From: Rhodocyclaceae bacterium UBA5602
GTDB taxonomy: Bacteria > Pseudomonadota > Gammaproteobacteria > Burkholderiales > Rhodocyclaceae
Reading direction: 5' to 3'
DNA length: 17,606 nucleotides
Assembly (NCBI GenBank): GCA_002424865.1
Contig: DILC01000043.1
Coordinates: forward strand, 1-17,606
Position numbers and translations under genes: made by a program. A model generated the notes under the pieces. It was not told where the DNA came from. It searched no databases and saw nothing but the letters and a program-made list of their open reading frames with translations. Every line of letters begins with the position of its first letter. Position 1 is the first letter of the stretch. Positions 6,938 to 14,627 of this stretch are shown here, piece after piece.

Positions 6938-7681
6938 ATGACACCCAGATTCTTCTGCCCTTTCCCGCTCAGTGCGGGTGCGACCGTGCAATTGCCTGCA
7001 GAGACGGCGCATCACGCAGTGAATGTTTTAAAAGTCGGCGCTGGCGATACGGCGATCTTGTTTGACGGACGCGGCGGCCAATGGCGCGCGACGCTTGCCA
7101 TGAATGGCAAGCCGCCCAAAGCGGCGCTCATGGCGACGCTGGAGACGTTCGATGCGCAGGATAACGAATCTCCCTTGGATATTACCTTGGTGCAAGCTTT
7201 GCCCGCGGGCGACAAAATGGATTGGGTGGTGCAAAAAGCGGTTGAATTGGGGGTGGCGCGCATTCAGCCGGTAATGGCCAGGCGCAGCGTGGTGAAGTTG
7301 TCCGGCGAGCGCGCCGAGCGGCGGGTGGCGCATTGGCGCAGCATCGCGATTGCCGCATGCGAGCAAAGCGGGCGCAATCGGGTGCCCGAAGTCGCCCCCA
7401 TTGTCGAGTTGCCGCGCTACCTGGGGCAGCTGCCAGCCACTTCTGCTGGCTTGCGCTTGATTTGCGCGCCGGGAGCCTGCGCGTCTTTGCGGGACAGGGC
7501 AACGCCCGCGCAAGCGGTGACGCTGTGTGTGGGGCCTGAGAGCGGGTTTGACGATAGCGAGCTGAGCGCCGCGACGACGGTCGGTTTCCAACCGATCCGG
7601 CTCGGTCCCCGGATTTTGCGCACGGAAACAGCGGGGCTCGCAGCGCTGGCGGTGTTGATGGCCCTGTGGGGTGACTTGTAA
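6938..7681 (+). CDS. rsmE: 16S rRNA (uracil(1498)-N3)-methyltransferase RsmE
   Basis: This SPOUT-fold enzyme methylates N3 of U1498 in helix 44 of 16S rRNA using S-adenosylmethionine. The 247-residue length fits the family (about 243). Visible are the N-terminal PUA-like part (RFFCPFPLSAGA ... HHAVNVLKV), the central KMDWVVQKAVELGVARIQPV and CEQSGRNRVPEV, and the C-terminal knot with GPESGF (199-204) and LGPRILRTETA (222-232), which bind the cofactor. Most homologues read GPEGGF; the Ser here is a mild change. ATG 6938 gives an N-terminus that aligns with the family; ATG 6902 would add an unusual 12-residue extension. A PPK2 gene follows after 65 bases on the same strand. Confidence 0.95.
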   Translation: MTPRFFCPFPLSAGATVQLPAETAHHAVNVLKVGAGDTAILFDGRGGQWRATLAMNGKPPKAALMATLETFDAQDNESPLDITLVQALPAGDKMDWVVQKAVELGVARIQPVMARRSVVKLSGERAERRVAHWRSIAIAACEQSGRNRVPEVAPIVELPRYLGQLPATSAGLRLICAPGACASLRDRATPAQAVTLCVGPESGFDDSELSAATTVGFQPIRLGPRILRTETAGLAALAVLMALWGDL

Positions 7682-7746
7682 TGGGAAGACCTGGCAAATT
7701 GTTCCAGCGAAAATTCGCTTGCCCAAAATCATAACGAGGAGCGGCC

Positions 7747-9372
7747 ATGTTTGAGTCGGCAGAAATCGGTCACGCAATCAACAAGGCTACCTGGCGGAAA
7801 ATTGTGCCGGATTTGCGCGTGGGTTTGCTCGATACGCAATTCGAGCTGAAAGAAGCCGCCAAAGTGCCTGTGGTGATCCTGATCCACGGCCATGATTTTG
7901 CCGGCAAGGACGAGACGATCCGCGTGCTGTATGACTGGATGGACCCGCATTTCCTGTCTACCCTGGCGTTTGCCAAACCGACCGAGGCAGAACGCGATCG
8001 GCCGGTGATGTGGCGCTATTGGCAGGCTTTGCCGCCCAAGGGCAGAACAGGTATTTTTGCCGGCTCCTGGTATTCCGATCCCATTGAGCAACGCATCAAG
8101 GGCCATTTGGCCCTGACCGACCTGGATGCGCGCGTTGACCAGATCAACCGTTTTGAAGCCATGCTGGTCAATGAGGGCGCGCTGGTGCTGAAGTTCTGGT
8201 TCCATCTGACCAAAGATGGACAGAAAAAACGCATGAAGCTGCTGGAAAGCGATCCGCATACGGCGTGGCGTGTGACGGATGGGCATCGCAAACGGCTCAA
8301 GGGGTACGATCGGTTTCAGGATGTGGCCGGGCACGTATTGCGCATGACCAATACGGCGTGGGCGCCGTGGTTGATTGTGGATGGTTCGGATAGCCGGTAC
8401 CGTGCCATTACGGTGGGCCAAGTGCTGCTCGACTCCTTGCGCCAGCGGGTCGCCAATGGCGATAACCAGGATACGCCGGTGGCGCCCGCCATTCGCCCGA
8501 GTGTGGATGGGCGCACGGTGCTAACCGCCCTGAACCTCAAGAAAAAGCTGGACGATACGGCGTATGCGGATCAGCTGGCTTATTGGCAAGGGCTTTTGGC
8601 GGAGCTCGCGCGTGATCCGCGCTTTGCGCACCGGTCATTGATTGGCGTGTTCGAGGGCGTCGATGCAGCGGGCAAGGGCGGGGCGATACGGCATATCGCC
8701 GCCGCCCTGGATGCGCGGCAATTTCAGATTGTCCCGGTGGCCTCTCCCACGGAAGAGGAGCGCGCGCAACCGTATCTGTGGCGCTTTTGGCGGCATGTGC
8801 CGCGTTGTGGGCGGATCACGCTGTTTGACCGCTCCTGGTATGGCCGCGTGCTGGTCGAAAGGGTGGAAGGTTTTTGTTCTGAGCGGGATTGGTTGCGGGC
8901 TTACAGTGAGCTCAACGATTTTGAGCACGAACTCTCAAATGCGGGGGCGATTGTGGTCAAATTCTGGCTGCAGATCAGCCAGGCCGAGCAGTTAAAGCGC
9001 TTTAAGGTGCGCGAAAAGACACCCTTCAAGCGCTTCAAGATTACCGAGGAAGATTGGCGCAATCGCGATAAGTGGGCGCAATATCAGCAAGCGGCAGCGG
9101 ATATGGTCGATCGCACCAGCACAGGCACGGCGCCCTGGACGCTGGTTGAGTCCAATGATAAAAATTACGCCCGGGTAAAAATTCTGCAAACGATTTGCGA
9201 GCGTTTGTTGGCTGAATTGAACGGCAGTCCAGCAGGGCAGGCCGCATTGGGCGACGATGGGCTCCATCCCGACAGGAATGCTGAACCTGGCGCTGCTGAA
9301 CGAAAATTGGCTGAACGAAAAGTCGCAAAAAGAATCCATGGCAACTCCACCCTCAAGAAAGGCAAAAAATGA
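7747..9372 (+). CDS. pap: polyphosphate:AMP phosphotransferase (two-domain class II PPK2)
   Basis: This enzyme transfers phosphate from polyphosphate to AMP, giving ADP. The 541 residues hold two fused PPK2 domains. The C-terminal one is canonical: Walker A EGVDAAGKGG (303-312) and DRSWYGR (361-367). The N-terminal one keeps GHDFAGKDE (48-56) but has AGSWYSD where the Asp-Arg of the lid motif should be, so it is probably non-catalytic, as in the class II protein PA3455 of Pseudomonas. The last 50 residues form an extra charged tail with AERKLAERKVAKR. A good Shine-Dalgarno (GAGGAG) precedes ATG 7747 by about 9 bases. The stop overlaps the argA start as ATGA, so the two are translationally coupled. 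Substrate preference between AMP and other nucleotides is inferred from the class. Confidence 0.92.
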   Translation: MFESAEIGHAINKATWRKIVPDLRVGLLDTQFELKEAAKVPVVILIHGHDFAGKDETIRVLYDWMDPHFLSTLAFAKPTEAERDRPVMWRYWQALPPKGRTGIFAGSWYSDPIEQRIKGHLALTDLDARVDQINRFEAMLVNEGALVLKFWFHLTKDGQKKRMKLLESDPHTAWRVTDGHRKRLKGYDRFQDVAGHVLRMTNTAWAPWLIVDGSDSRYRAITVGQVLLDSLRQRVANGDNQDTPVAPAIRPSVDGRTVLTALNLKKKLDDTAYADQLAYWQGLLAELARDPRFAHRSLIGVFEGVDAAGKGGAIRHIAAALDARQFQIVPVASPTEEERAQPYLWRFWRHVPRCGRITLFDRSWYGRVLVERVEGFCSERDWLRAYSELNDFEHELSNAGAIVVKFWLQISQAEQLKRFKVREKTPFKRFKITEEDWRNRDKWAQYQQAAADMVDRTSTGTAPWTLVESNDKNYARVKILQTICERLLAELNGSPAGQAALGDDGLHPDRNAEPGAAERKLAERKVAKRIHGNSTLKKGKK

Positions 9373-10712
9373 CATTGGATATTCGCAGCTCGCAGCCCGA
9401 CACCGACGCCCGGTTAGTCGCCTGGGTGCGGCAGGCGGCGCCTTACATTCACGCATTCCGCGGGCGCACGTTTGTCATCGCCTTTGGCGGCGAGGTGCTC
9501 GAATCCGGCTCCGCGCAAGCCTTGATCCATGATATTGCCTTGCTCGATAGCATGGGCATACGGCTGGTCCTGGTGCATGGCGCGCGCCCGCAGATTGACG
9601 CTGAAATGCGCATGCGCGGCCTGGAGCCGAAATTCCACAAGGGCTTGCGGGTGACGGATGCCGATGCCTTGGAGTGCGTGAAGCGGGCGATGGGCGTGAC
9701 GCGGATCGAGATTGAGGCGCTGCTTTCGCAAGGCTTGCCGAATACCCCAATGGCCGGGGCTTTTTTGCGCGTAACAGGGGGAAATTTTGTCACGCCGCGG
9801 CCGGTGGGCGTGGTCGATGGCGTTGATTTTCAATATACGGGCGCTGTGCGCAAGGTCATCGCCGAAGAAATCCAGGCCGATTTGGCGCAGGAAAACGTGG
9901 TGCTGATCACTCCGATCAGCGCTTCGCCAACAGGCGAGATTTTTAATCTGGCCTGGGAGGAAGTGGCCGAAGCCGTGGCTGTGGCGGTGCAGGCAGACAA
10001 GCTGATTTATCTGTGTGATGCCGCCGGGGTGATCAACGCGAAAGGCGCGCTGATTGATGCGCTCACGGCGGACGAAGCACAAAAACTGGTGGGGAGGAAC
10101 TTGCAAATGCAGGCGCCGGAAATTGCGCGCGTGTTGCCCAGCGCCGTGCGCGCATGCCGTGCGGGGGTTGGCCGGGTGCATTTTCTGGATCGGCAATCGG
10201 ATGGCGCGATGCTGATGGAATTTTTCACGCGCGACGGGGTGGGCACGGTGATGACGCAAGCGCCGCTGGCGCGTTTGCGCGACGCCACGATTGATGATGT
10301 GGCCGCGATTTTGCGCTTGATCGAACCCTTGGAGGCGGATGGTACGCTGGTCAAGCGCGGGCGCGAGCGGCTGGAGATGGAAGTGAGCCATTTTTCCCTC
10401 GTCGAGCATGATGGCGTGGTGGTGGGTTGCGCTGCGCTGTATCCCTACACCGATGCCAAGTCCGCCGAACTGGCGTGTGTCGCCGTGATGCCGGATTTCC
10501 GGCGCAGCGGCTATGGCGATCAGCTGCGGGAATATATTGAAGCGCGGGCGAAAAAGATGAAACTAAAGCAGTTGTTCGTGCTCACCACGCGCACCGCGCA
10601 CTGGTTTATCGAGCGCGGCTTTGTCGAATCCAGCGTGGATGCGCTACCGTCTGCCCGGCGTGAGGTTTATAACTTGCAGCGCCGCTCCAAAGTTCTGGTC
10701 AAGACCCTGTAA
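9369..10712 (+). CDS. argA: amino-acid N-acetyltransferase (N-acetylglutamate synthase)
   Basis: ArgA makes N-acetylglutamate from glutamate and acetyl-CoA, the first step of arginine synthesis. The 447 residues show the classic two-part layout. An amino-acid-kinase-like domain (about 1-290; FVIAFGGEVLESG, LVLVHGARPQID) binds the feedback inhibitor arginine. A GNAT domain (about 300-447) carries the acetyl-CoA loop FRRSGYGDQL and the late motif TTRTAHWFIERGFVE. Length is close to E. coli ArgA (443). The ATG overlaps the stop of the PPK2 gene (ATGA), and no separate ribosome site is obvious, so expression should follow that of the polyphosphate enzyme. The gene precedes yggX, an arrangement seen in other betaproteobacteria. 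Confidence 0.96.
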   Translation: MTLDIRSSQPDTDARLVAWVRQAAPYIHAFRGRTFVIAFGGEVLESGSAQALIHDIALLDSMGIRLVLVHGARPQIDAEMRMRGLEPKFHKGLRVTDADALECVKRAMGVTRIEIEALLSQGLPNTPMAGAFLRVTGGNFVTPRPVGVVDGVDFQYTGAVRKVIAEEIQADLAQENVVLITPISASPTGEIFNLAWEEVAEAVAVAVQADKLIYLCDAAGVINAKGALIDALTADEAQKLVGRNLQMQAPEIARVLPSAVRACRAGVGRVHFLDRQSDGAMLMEFFTRDGVGTVMTQAPLARLRDATIDDVAAILRLIEPLEADGTLVKRGRERLEMEVSHFSLVEHDGVVVGCAALYPYTDAKSAELACVAVMPDFRRSGYGDQLREYIEARAKKMKLKQLFVLTTRTAHWFIERGFVESSVDALPSARREVYNLQRRSKVLVKTL

Positions 10713-10806
10713 ATCCATAGGGCATTTGTCCGGCTTGGCTTAAACTTGCATGGTTGTTTTTATTCAATCTTGATTTATCCGTTACGGAAACAGCAAAGGA
10801 AACGAT

Positions 10807-11079
10807 ATGGCACGCATGATTCATTGCATCAAGCTCGACAAGGAAGCGGAAGGCCTGGACTTCCCGCCGATGCCGGGCGAGTTGGGCAAGAAGTTGTATG
10901 AGGGCGTCTCCAAAGAAGCTTGGCAGGCATGGATCAAGCTGCAAACCATGATCATCAACGAGAACCGCTTAAGCCTGGCTGACCCGCAACACCGTAAGTA
11001 TTTAACCGAGCAAGTGCAAAAGCATTTCTTTGGTGAAGGGGCAGATCAGGTCAGTGGTTACGTTCCGCCGTCAGCGTAA
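10807..11079 (+). CDS. yggX: Fe(2+)-trafficking protein YggX
   Basis: This 90-residue protein belongs to the YggX family, small cytosolic proteins linked to protection of Fe-S clusters from oxidative damage and to iron transfer. It has the family start MARMIHCIKLDKEAEGLD with conserved Cys7, then PPMPGELGKKLYEGVSKEAWQAW and INENRLSLADPQHRKYLTEQ. Length is normal. AAGGAAA is placed well before ATG 10807. The 94-base gap after argA holds an AT-rich stretch (10746-10780) that could contain a promoter, but no convincing -35/-10 pair stands out. In enterobacteria the partner gene is mutY; none is here. Confidence 0.96.
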   Translation: MARMIHCIKLDKEAEGLDFPPMPGELGKKLYEGVSKEAWQAWIKLQTMIINENRLSLADPQHRKYLTEQVQKHFFGEGADQVSGYVPPSA

Positions 11080-11205
11080 GCTGTGCATGCGGTGTGCGGG
11101 CGTGTTGATCAGTGGCCGCGGCAACGCGACACGCCATGCCAGACGCCGTTCTGCCATGGCCGACTTTTTTGTGGCATGAACGTTGTCCCCGCTTGGGTTG
11201 CGTGA

Positions 11206-11227
11206 TTTGGGCAGCCTTTGGGCAGCC
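11206..11227 (+). repeat. tandem 11-bp duplication in the terminator region
   Basis: TTTGGGCAGCC occurs twice back to back (11206-11216 and 11217-11227). Each copy contains TTTGGGC, which can pair with GCCCAAA at 11248-11254, so the duplication offers two alternative left arms for the downstream hairpin. Confidence 0.85.
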
Positions 11228-11264
11228 TAACCTAACTAAGCTTGGCCGCCCAAAATTTTTATTT
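11217..11264 (+). terminator. likely intrinsic terminator after yggX
   Basis: TTTGGGC (11217-11223) pairs with GCCCAAA (11248-11254), followed by ATTTTTATTT. The 7-base stem has a 24-base loop that can fold further, and the T-run overlaps the phoU stop codon (TTA, 11259-11261). It would end transcription of the + strand genes about 140 bases after yggX. On the minus strand no T-run follows the hairpin, so a role for phoU is less likely. Confidence 0.5.
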
Positions 11265-11960
11265 CGCGAGCTCTTTTTCCAGCGCTTCCAGGCCCATATG
11301 GCGAATGTCGCGGCCTCTGACCATATACACCACATATTCGGCGATATTCTTGGCGTGGTCGCCAATGCGCTCGATGGCGCGCGCAACGAATAACAGGTCA
11401 AGCGAGCTGGAAATCGTGCGTGGATCTTCCATCATGAAGGTAATCAGTTGGCGCATGGTGGCTTTAAAGCTCGCATCGACTTCCTTGTCCTGGCGCGCGA
11501 CTTCATAAGATACGGTCTCATCCACCCGGGCAAATGCGTCCAATGACTTGCGCAGCATGGTCACCGCGATGTTGGCGGTTGAGCGCAAATCGATGTAGGG
11601 CACGGAGCGCAGCTGGTCGGAGTGTAATTCACGTGCCATTTTGGCAATTTTTTTCGCTTCGTCGCCAATGCGTTCAAGATCGGTAATGATCTTGACCACG
11701 GTCATCACCATGCGTAAATCAACGGCTGTCGGTTGCAGACGGGCAATGATGTGGTTACAGGCTTCATCCAGTTCGACTTCATGCCGATTGACCAGGTGGT
11801 CATCCGCGATGGTGCGTTCAATGGTGACCAGATCGCCATTATCCAAGCCATCCATCGCACGCAAAACCTGCTGCTCAACCAGGCCCCCCATGGCCAATAC
11901 GCGGCTGCGCAAGTCTTCCAGATCGGTATCAAATTTTTTGAGGATATGTTGTTGGGTCAT
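11259..11960 (-). CDS. phoU: phosphate-specific transport system accessory protein PhoU
   Basis: PhoU damps phosphate uptake and PhoR/PhoB signalling when phosphate is plentiful. The 233 residues contain the two expected three-helix repeats with their metal-binding motifs: ITDLERIGDEAKKIAK (92-107) and ARAIERIGDHAKNIAEY (193-209). The start at ATG 11960 (MTQQHILKKFDTDLE) is fixed by AAAGGTG (11966-11972) 5 bases before it and by family alignment; the open frame extends 40 codons further up without family-like sequence. The usual neighbours pstSCAB and phoBR are not adjacent: rpiA lies upstream and the convergent yggX downstream, so phoU here probably has its own promoter. Confidence 0.95.
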   Translation of the reverse strand: MTQQHILKKFDTDLEDLRSRVLAMGGLVEQQVLRAMDGLDNGDLVTIERTIADDHLVNRHEVELDEACNHIIARLQPTAVDLRMVMTVVKIITDLERIGDEAKKIAKMARELHSDQLRSVPYIDLRSTANIAVTMLRKSLDAFARVDETVSYEVARQDKEVDASFKATMRQLITFMMEDPRTISSSLDLLFVARAIERIGDHAKNIAEYVVYMVRGRDIRHMGLEALEKELAK

Positions 11961-12116
11961 GGTGTCACCTTTGGGAGTCTGGCTACTATACGTATGGACT
12001 ATGACGAAATTGTTGCAATTCTTCCTGGGCCATCTGGCGTGGCCTGGTTGTGTTGATCCTGCTGCTGGCCTTGGGAACAAGTGCTGCCTTGGCCTGATTC
12101 TAGCGCGACTTCCCGG
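11961..12116 (-). promoter_or_regulatory. rpiA-phoU intergenic region with possible phoU -10 box
   Basis: This 156-base gap separates rpiA from phoU. Read on the minus strand it contains TATAGT (forward ACTATA, 11985-11990), five of six matches to a -10 box and about 25 bases before the phoU ATG. No good -35 box sits 17 bases further up, and no clear Pho box or terminator hairpin with a T-run was found. Confidence 0.3.
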
Positions 12117-12800
12117 CTAAGCCTGTTTTTGGCTTGTTATCTGGTTTATGCCGGCGGCTGTGGCCACGAGTAAAACGTCCGCGCTGCGCATGGCGAAAAG
12201 CCCGTTGCTGACCACGCCCGTGATGTTGTTGATCTGGCACTCCAGCAGCGCGGGCTGATTGATGTGCAGGCCGTGTACATCGAGAATCTGGTTGCCGTTA
12301 TCGGTCACAAAGCCCGCGCGCAAGACGGGAGTGCCACCGAGCTCGGTGAGTTGGCGCGCGGCATAAGCCCGCGCCATGGGAATGACTTCGACGGGCAGGG
12401 GAAAGCGCCCCAGGGTGGCGACGCGTTTTGAACTATCGCAAATGCACACAAAGGTGCCTGCCACGGCCGCGACGATTTTTTCACGCGTGAGCGCGCCGCC
12501 CCCACCTTTGATCATGGCCTGGTCAGGATCGATTTCGTCTGCGCCATCGACATAAATGCTCATTTCTGTGACATCGTTCAGATCCAGCACGGGAATGCCG
12601 TGACGGTTCAAACGCTGGTGCGTGGCTTCCGAACTCGCGACCGCACCGCCCAGCAGATGGCGAATCGACGCGAGCGCATCAATAAAATAATTCGCTGTGG
12701 AGCCGGTGCCGACCCCAAGGATCGCGCCTTGGGGCAAATGCTTGGCCACATAATCCCGCGCGGCAATGGCCACGGCTTGTTTCATTTCATCTTGTGTCAT
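12117..12800 (-). CDS. rpiA: ribose-5-phosphate isomerase A
   Basis: RpiA interconverts ribose 5-phosphate and ribulose 5-phosphate in the non-oxidative pentose phosphate pathway. The 227 residues from ATG 12800 show all active-site blocks: GVGTGSTA (29-36), SSEATH (56-61), YVDGADEID (83-91, with catalytic Asp pair D85 and D88) and KGGGGALTREK (98-108, K98 and E107). Length is close to E. coli RpiA (219). The longer frame reaching 12965 runs into lpdA and adds unrelated sequence, so it is rejected. The gene starts 19 bases after the lpdA stop and is likely the last gene of the pyruvate dehydrogenase transcript. No strong ribosome site precedes it. Confidence 0.95.
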   Translation of the reverse strand: MTQDEMKQAVAIAARDYVAKHLPQGAILGVGTGSTANYFIDALASIRHLLGGAVASSEATHQRLNRHGIPVLDLNDVTEMSIYVDGADEIDPDQAMIKGGGGALTREKIVAAVAGTFVCICDSSKRVATLGRFPLPVEVIPMARAYAARQLTELGGTPVLRAGFVTDNGNQILDVHGLHINQPALLECQINNITGVVSNGLFAMRSADVLLVATAAGINQITSQKQA

Positions 12801-12819
12801 GGGGTGTTTGCTTTTCTGG

Positions 12820-14610
12820 TTAGCGTTTGCGCAGTGGCGGCAAATCGGTGCAGCTGCCATGGGCGACTTCTGCGGCCATGCCGATGCTCTCGCCCAGCGT
12901 CGGATGGGGGTGGATGGTTTTGCCAATATCGACGGCATCCGCGCCCATTTCAATCGCCAGCGCAACTTCTCCGATCATGTCGCCCGCATTGGGGCCGACG
13001 ATGCTGCCGCCAATCACGCGGTGGGTCTCCGCATCGAACACGAGTTTGGTAAAGCCGTATTCCGCGCCGTTGGCAATCGCCCGGCCGGAAGCCGCCCAAG
13101 GAAACTTGGCCGCCGTGACCTGGCGTCCGGCGGCTTTGGCTTCATCCTCGCCTACGCCCACCCAGGCCACTTCCGGATGGGTGTAGGCGACCGATGGAAT
13201 CACGCTGGCGTCAAAATGGCTCTTCAGGCCAGCGGCAGCTTCTGCGGCGACATGCGCCTCATGTACGGCTTTGTGCGCCAGCATGGGCTGGCCAACGATG
13301 TCGCCGATGGCAAAAATATGCGGCACGTTGGTGCGCATTTGGCCATCCACCGGAATAAAGCCACGCTCGGTGACCGTTACACCCGCCTTCTCGGCCGCAA
13401 TCTTGTTGCCATTCGGCGCGCGGCCTGCGGCTTGCAAAATAAAGTCGTAATGCTGCGGCGCTTCAGGCGCTTGTTCGCCGGAAAACGTGACGAGCAAGCC
13501 ATCGGCCTGCGGCTCGACAGCAACGGTTTTTGTCTTCAACATGATGCGCCCGAAGCGGCGGGTGTTTTGCTTGGCCCAAACACTGACCAGATCGCGGTCC
13601 GGGCCTTGCATCAGGGCGTCCTGCATCTCGACCACATCGACCGTTGCGCCTAAGGTGGCATACACCGTGGCCATTTCCAGGCCAATGATGCCACCGCCGA
13701 TGACCAGCATTTTTTTCGGCGTGAAGGGCAATTCGAGTGCGCCGGTTGAATCGACGATGCGCTTGTCGTTCGGCAGGAAGGGCAGGTGGATGGCGGCGCT
13801 GCCTGCGGCGATGATGCATTGCTTGAACTGGATGACGCGGGTCTCGCCCGTGGCCTCGCTACCGCTGCCGACGGCCGTGGAAACTTCCAGGTGATAGGCG
13901 TCCACAAAGCGCCCGACACCACGCACCACTTCAACCTTGCGGGCCTTGGCCATGCCAGCCAAACCGGTGGTGAGCTTGCTGACCACGCCTGCCTTGTGCG
14001 CACGCAGGCGGTCGATATCCACTTTTGGGGGTGCAAATTCAATGCCCAGCGCGCTGGCGTGCGCGGCTTCATCCATCACTTGTGCCACATGCAGCAAGGC
14101 TTTGGAGGGGATGCAGCCGACATTCAGGCACACGCCGCCTAGCGTTGGGTAGCGTTCAACCAGCACGGTTTCCAAGCCCAGATCGGCTGCGCGAAAGGCG
14201 GCCGAATAACCGCCGGGGCCAGCGCCCAGGACGAGCAGGTCGCAGACCCGGTCGGCCTTGCCGGTGAAGGCGCTGGTGGCCGCATTGGGGGTAGGCATGG
14301 ATGCCGCCGGGGCAGTGGCAGGCGGTGCGGCAACCGCTGACGCCTCTGGTGTTGATGGCGACGCTTCGTCACCCACTGCCACCACCGCCACCAAGCTTCC
14401 CGTCGACACCTTGTCGCCCAGTTTGACTTTCATTTCCTGAATCACCCCGGCCACAGGCGAGGGCACATCCAGCGTGGCTTTGTCCGATTCCAATGTCATC
14501 AGGGCATCTTCCACCTGGACGGCGTCACCCGCCTTGACCAGCAGCTCGATGATGGGAATGTCTTTAAAGTCGCCAATATCGGGCACGCGTACTTCAACCA
14601 GTTGGGGCAT
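12820..14610 (-). CDS. lpdA: dihydrolipoyl dehydrogenase (E3) with N-terminal lipoyl domain
   Basis: E3 reoxidises the dihydrolipoyl groups of the pyruvate dehydrogenase complex and passes electrons to NAD+. The 596 residues begin with a lipoyl domain (1 to about 78) whose carrier lysine is K44 in ESDKATLDVP, then an Ala/Pro/Thr-rich linker (about 80-122), then the flavoprotein: FAD loop GAGPGG (129-134), redox disulfide C161/C166 in GGVCLNVGCIPSK, NAD loop VIGGGIIGLE, and active-site H569/E574 in HPHPTLGES. The fused lipoyl domain is common in betaproteobacterial and neisserial PDH clusters and absent from E. coli Lpd. GGAGA lies 7-8 bases before ATG 14610. The gene follows aceF after 17 bases. 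Confidence 0.97.
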   Translation of the reverse strand: MPQLVEVRVPDIGDFKDIPIIELLVKAGDAVQVEDALMTLESDKATLDVPSPVAGVIQEMKVKLGDKVSTGSLVAVVAVGDEASPSTPEASAVAAPPATAPAASMPTPNAATSAFTGKADRVCDLLVLGAGPGGYSAAFRAADLGLETVLVERYPTLGGVCLNVGCIPSKALLHVAQVMDEAAHASALGIEFAPPKVDIDRLRAHKAGVVSKLTTGLAGMAKARKVEVVRGVGRFVDAYHLEVSTAVGSGSEATGETRVIQFKQCIIAAGSAAIHLPFLPNDKRIVDSTGALELPFTPKKMLVIGGGIIGLEMATVYATLGATVDVVEMQDALMQGPDRDLVSVWAKQNTRRFGRIMLKTKTVAVEPQADGLLVTFSGEQAPEAPQHYDFILQAAGRAPNGNKIAAEKAGVTVTERGFIPVDGQMRTNVPHIFAIGDIVGQPMLAHKAVHEAHVAAEAAAGLKSHFDASVIPSVAYTHPEVAWVGVGEDEAKAAGRQVTAAKFPWAASGRAIANGAEYGFTKLVFDAETHRVIGGSIVGPNAGDMIGEVALAIEMGADAVDIGKTIHPHPTLGESIGMAAEVAHGSCTDLPPLRKR

Positions 14611-14627
14611 TGATTTTCTCCGTATTT

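Noticed and set aside
9414..10409. 331-codon frame antisense to argA
   Set aside because: Rich in His, Arg and Gln with no recognisable domain; argA on the other strand is complete.
12119..12135. Terminator hairpin at the rpiA stop (AAGCC...GGCTT)
   Set aside because: The 5-base stem lies inside the coding end and has no T-run on the minus strand.
12801..12965. Upstream extension of rpiA
   Set aside because: The extra 55 codons run into lpdA and lack RpiA-like sequence; ATG 12800 matches the family start.
12766..13653. Long + strand frame over lpdA and rpiA
   Set aside because: Spans two well-supported minus-strand genes and shows no domain.
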